Part shown: positions 61,657 to 64,000 of the stretch, in pieces
Numbering within the stretch: the stretch's first letter is position 1
Layout: every line of letters begins with the position of its first letter
NCBI GenBank assembly: GCA_002255925.1
Contig: NKIH01000003.1
Coordinates: forward strand, 62,001-126,000
Direction: 5' to 3'
DNA from: Burkholderiales bacterium PBB6
GTDB lineage: Bacteria > Pseudomonadota > Gammaproteobacteria > Burkholderiales > Burkholderiaceae_C
DNA length: 64,000 nt
The notes under the pieces: generated by a model
The model's database searches: none
Seen by the model: the letters and a program-made list of their open reading frames with translations, nothing else
Told to the model about the DNA's origin: nothing
Translations under genes and position numbers: made by a program

Positions 61657-62444
61657 TTCAGGCTCGGAAGGCGCTCACGGCCGGCGGCCGCGGCCTCCGA
61701 TTTCGGGTAGAGCTTGATCAGCTCTTCCAGCGTGCGGCGGGCGGTCTTGGTGTCTTTCATTTCGGCCTGGCTGTTGGCCATGGCCAGCAGCGCTTCGGGC
61801 GCGCGCAGGTGGTCCGGTGCTGCCGAGACAAAACCGCGGAAGGTCGCGATCGCGTCCTTGTAGTTGCGCTGGCCGTACTGGGCGTTGCCCAGCCAATAAC
61901 GCGCGGAATCTACGTAGCCGCTGGCCGGATAGCGCTTCAGGAAGGCCTGCAAGGCAGCTGCAGCCTTGTCGAAATCGGCATTGCGCAAGCCAGCCATCGC
62001 GTCTTCATAGGCGCGCTTTTCGTCGGCGTCTGCCGTGAAGTCACGACCGTCGAGTGACACCGGCTGGGGCTCCAGCTTGCGGATGCGGTCTTCCACGCCC
62101 ACCACGATGTCCTTCTGCTTGCGCTGCATCTCGGCCAGGTCGCGGGCGAGCTGCTCGTCCTGGCCACGCAAGCGCGCCACCTCCGCCTTGGTCTGCTCCT
62201 GCTGGTTGTTCAGATCCAGCAAGCTGCGCTGCAACTGCTGCAGTTGCTCGTTCAGCTGCTTGAGCTGCGCGGCCATGGCCACGCGCTGCTCGTCGCCCTG
62301 CGTCAGGCGGGTGCGCAAGTCCAGGATGGCTTTGCGCGCCTCGTCGTCGTCAAACAAGCCGGCCCGCGCCGGGGTCATGGCCACGAGGGCCGCCAAAGCC
62401 AGCAAGGCCGGGGCGGCGTGGCGCATCAGGCTGCGTGCCGACAT
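61653..62444 (-). CDS. cpoB: Cell division coordinator CpoB (Tol-Pal system, YbgF)
   Basis: 263 residues with signal peptide (ALLALAALVAMTPARA), then a trimeric coiled coil (about 45-115, rich in QLKQLNEQLQQLQRSLLDL) and three TPR-like repeats in the C-terminal half (AYEDAMAGLRNADFDKAAA, SARYWLGNAQYGQRNYKDAI). It lies in the periplasm and links septal peptidoglycan synthesis by PBP1B to the Tol-Pal machinery. Four bases after pal in the operon tolB-pal-cpoB-tcdA. Confidence 0.94.
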   Translation of the reverse strand: MSARSLMRHAAPALLALAALVAMTPARAGLFDDDEARKAILDLRTRLTQGDEQRVAMAAQLKQLNEQLQQLQRSLLDLNNQQEQTKAEVARLRGQDEQLARDLAEMQRKQKDIVVGVEDRIRKLEPQPVSLDGRDFTADADEKRAYEDAMAGLRNADFDKAAAALQAFLKRYPASGYVDSARYWLGNAQYGQRNYKDAIATFRGFVSAAPDHLRAPEALLAMANSQAEMKDTKTARRTLEELIKLYPKSEAAAAGRERLPSLK

Positions 62445-62448
62445 GATC

Positions 62449-63000
62449 TCAACGGTCCTTCAGTTCAGCACGGCGGTTCTTGGCCCAGGCGGCTTCATCA
62501 GCGCCCGCCGAAGCAGGACGCTCTTCACCAAAGCTCACGGCTTCGACTTGCGCAGCTTGCACGCCCAGCAGCGTCAGCGACTTCTGCACCGCCTCAGCAC
62601 GCTTCTGGCCCAGAGCCAGGTTGTATTCGCGGCCGCCACGGTCGTCGGTGTGGCCTTCCACGCTCACGCGCTTCTGGCGGTTGGCATTGAGTTGCTTGGC
62701 ATTGGTTTCCACCACGCCGCGGTACTCGTCCTTCACCACGAAGCTGTCGAAGTCAAAGTAGACGATGCGGTCAGCGCCGCTGTTGGCGGCCGACTTGGCG
62801 CTCAGATCAACCGTGGCCACATTGCTCTGGGCGTTGCCGGCTGCGTTGGCACCAGCGTTGGCATTGGCGCCTGCGTTGGCGTCGCGGTTTTCAACCGGGG
62901 CCGGGCCGTCCAGCTTGACGCTGGAGGCGCAACCGGCAGCCAGCAGGGCCACCAGCAGTGCGGAAGCCAAACCCAGGCGGGAAGAAGAGGTCTTGATCAT
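62449..63000 (-). CDS. pal: Peptidoglycan-associated lipoprotein Pal
   Basis: 183 residues from the ATG at 63000; the frame is open to 63096 but the lipoprotein leader begins at MIKTSSSRLG. Lipobox LAAGC, a linker with an Asn/Ala repeat (NAGANANAGANAAGNA), and the OmpA-like domain with FDFDSFVVKDEYRGVVE, VEGHTDDRGGREYNLALGQK and RRAELK. The TD and R residues hold diaminopimelate. It anchors the outer membrane to peptidoglycan with TolB. Length is a bit above the E. coli protein because of the linker. Confidence 0.95.
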   Translation of the reverse strand: MIKTSSSRLGLASALLVALLAAGCASSVKLDGPAPVENRDANAGANANAGANAAGNAQSNVATVDLSAKSAANSGADRIVYFDFDSFVVKDEYRGVVETNAKQLNANRQKRVSVEGHTDDRGGREYNLALGQKRAEAVQKSLTLLGVQAAQVEAVSFGEERPASAGADEAAWAKNRRAELKDR

Positions 63001-63064
63001 GGTGGAGTCCCTTTTGGAGAGGAAAGAAGCGAATCGAATTGAATCAAATGGAATGACCGGCCCA

Positions 63065-64000
63065 TCAGCGCCCGAACGGGCCCCAGACCGGCTCACGGAT
63101 GTCTTGCCCGCTGGTCAGCAGGCGGGTTTTGACCTTGCCATCCAGCGTGGTGGTCATCAGCACTTCGCGGCCCTGTGCACGGGTGGCGTAGATGATGAAC
63201 CGGCCGTTCGGTGAAAAGCTCGGGCTTTCGTCGTCGCTGGTGTCGCTGACGGCCTGGCTGTTGCCACTGGCCAGATCCAGCGTCATCACGCGGAAGGTGC
63301 TGCCGCCCTGGCGCTGCACGAAGGCCAGGGTGCGGCCGTCCGGGCTGATGGCCGGGCTGATGTTGTAGCTGCCGCTGAAGGTGACGCGTTCGGCACCACC
63401 GCCGGTCACGGCTTGCTTGTAGATCTGCGGCGAGCCGCCACGGTCAGACACGAAGTACACGAACTTGCCGTCCGGGCTGAACACGGGTTCCGTGTCGATG
63501 GCCTGGCTCTGGGTGAAGCGTCGCGGCTGGCTGCCGTCGCGGTTCAGCAGGAAGAGCTGCGAGCCGCCTTCCATCGACAAGGTCACGGCCAGCGTGCGGC
63601 CATCCGGCGACCAGGCCGGCGCCGAGTTCGAGCCCTTGTAGTTCGCCACCTGCCGACGCGCGCCAGTGGAGGTGTCTTGCACCCAGACCACGGCCTTGCG
63701 GGTTTCGAACGACACATAGGCCAGCTCTTTGCCGTCAGGCGACCAGGCGGGCGAGATGATGGGATCCGGGCTCGTCAGGGCGACCTGGCCGCCTTCGCCA
63801 TCGGCGTCGGCAATGCGCAGGGTGTAGCGGCCGCCGCCCTTGGTGACGTAGGCGATGCGCGTGGCAAACACGCCCTTCTCACCCGTCAGCTTTTCATACA
63901 GCGCATCCGCGATGCGGTGGGCCGCCAGGCGCAGGTCAGCCGGCGGCACGGCCATGCTCTGGCCGCCTTGGTCGGCGCCCTTCACCACGTCCCACAGCTT
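63065..64000 (-). CDS. tolB: Tol-Pal system protein TolB (3' part, cut by the window end)
   Basis: The last 311 or so residues are seen; the frame runs out of the window at the right edge, where the N-terminal domain (residues about 1-120) continues. The C-terminal beta-propeller is plain from repeats such as SPDPIISPAWSPDGKELAYV, SAPAWSPDGRTLAVTLS and SPAISPDGRTLAFVQR, each a YWTD/WD40-like blade. TolB is periplasmic and binds Pal and TolA; it is required for outer membrane constriction. It precedes pal by 64 bases in the standard order. Confidence 0.95.
   Translation of the reverse strand, partial: KLWDVVKGADQGGQSMAVPPADLRLAAHRIADALYEKLTGEKGVFATRIAYVTKGGGRYTLRIADADGEGGQVALTSPDPIISPAWSPDGKELAYVSFETRKAVVWVQDTSTGARRQVANYKGSNSAPAWSPDGRTLAVTLSMEGGSQLFLLNRDGSQPRRFTQSQAIDTEPVFSPDGKFVYFVSDRGGSPQIYKQAVTGGGAERVTFSGSYNISPAISPDGRTLAFVQRQGGSTFRVMTLDLASGNSQAVSDTSDDESPSFSPNGRFIIYATRAQGREVLMTTTLDGKVKTRLLTSGQDIREPVWGPFGR

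Overview
The window is a GC-rich, gene-dense chromosomal segment that looks like a betaproteobacterium of the order Burkholderiales. The signs are several Bug/TctC-type solute receptors, a GarD/GudD/KdgD sugar-acid pathway, a tol-pal end (tolB-pal-cpoB), many ATGA/TGATG start-stop overlaps and codons rich in G/C at third positions. No integrase, transposase, phage gene or CRISPR array was seen. No stretch longer than about 300 bases is free of genes.

Layout. 0-1.9 kb: the end of a GH94-type carbohydrate phosphorylase/glucan synthase, a secreted PRC-barrel protein and a small coiled-coil protein. 1.9-7.1 kb (minus): a translationally coupled operon of an ABC-type ATPase with a phosphatase-like tail, a winged-helix/ATPase regulator and an SDR-like protein lacking the catalytic Tyr and Lys. 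7.3-13.1 kb (minus): a polyamine-type ABC importer with an Asp/Glu/hydantoin racemase-family enzyme and a small winged-helix regulator. 13.3-18.2 kb: an M60 metallopeptidase lipoprotein and a tannase/feruloyl-esterase-family enzyme. 18.2-22.3 kb: three LysR regulators and a Crp/Fnr regulator. 22.3-24.6 kb: an unknown protein, a small Ras-like GTPase and two roadblock/LC7 proteins.

24.7-35.2 kb is a galactarate/glucarate catabolic locus: GarD and GudD make 5-keto-4-deoxyglucarate, KdgD converts it to 2-oxoglutarate semialdehyde, and an aldehyde dehydrogenase makes 2-oxoglutarate. Three Bug receptors, a 2-hydroxyacid dehydrogenase and a FadR-type GntR regulator accompany them, with a repeated GTTGT-N3-ATGAC/ACAAC motif at the control regions.

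35.3-44.5 kb groups acetate kinase, phosphoglucomutase, phosphoketolase, class I FBP aldolase, an SHB17-like sugar bisphosphatase and transaldolase. This is most of the enzyme set of a non-oxidative, acetyl-phosphate-producing sugar rearrangement. 44.6-52.4 kb continues with BON-domain and membrane stress-type proteins, a SOUL haem-binding protein, an alcohol dehydrogenase, three SDRs and a semialdehyde dehydrogenase.

52.7-60.8 kb: two identical tRNA-Lys(CTT) genes lie on either side of a 7.9-kb stretch that holds a haem oxygenase / degenerate SDR / unknown-protein operon and three chemoreceptors. The second CTT gene is paired with a tRNA-Lys(TTT). 60.9-64 kb: tcdA, cpoB, pal and the 3' part of tolB.
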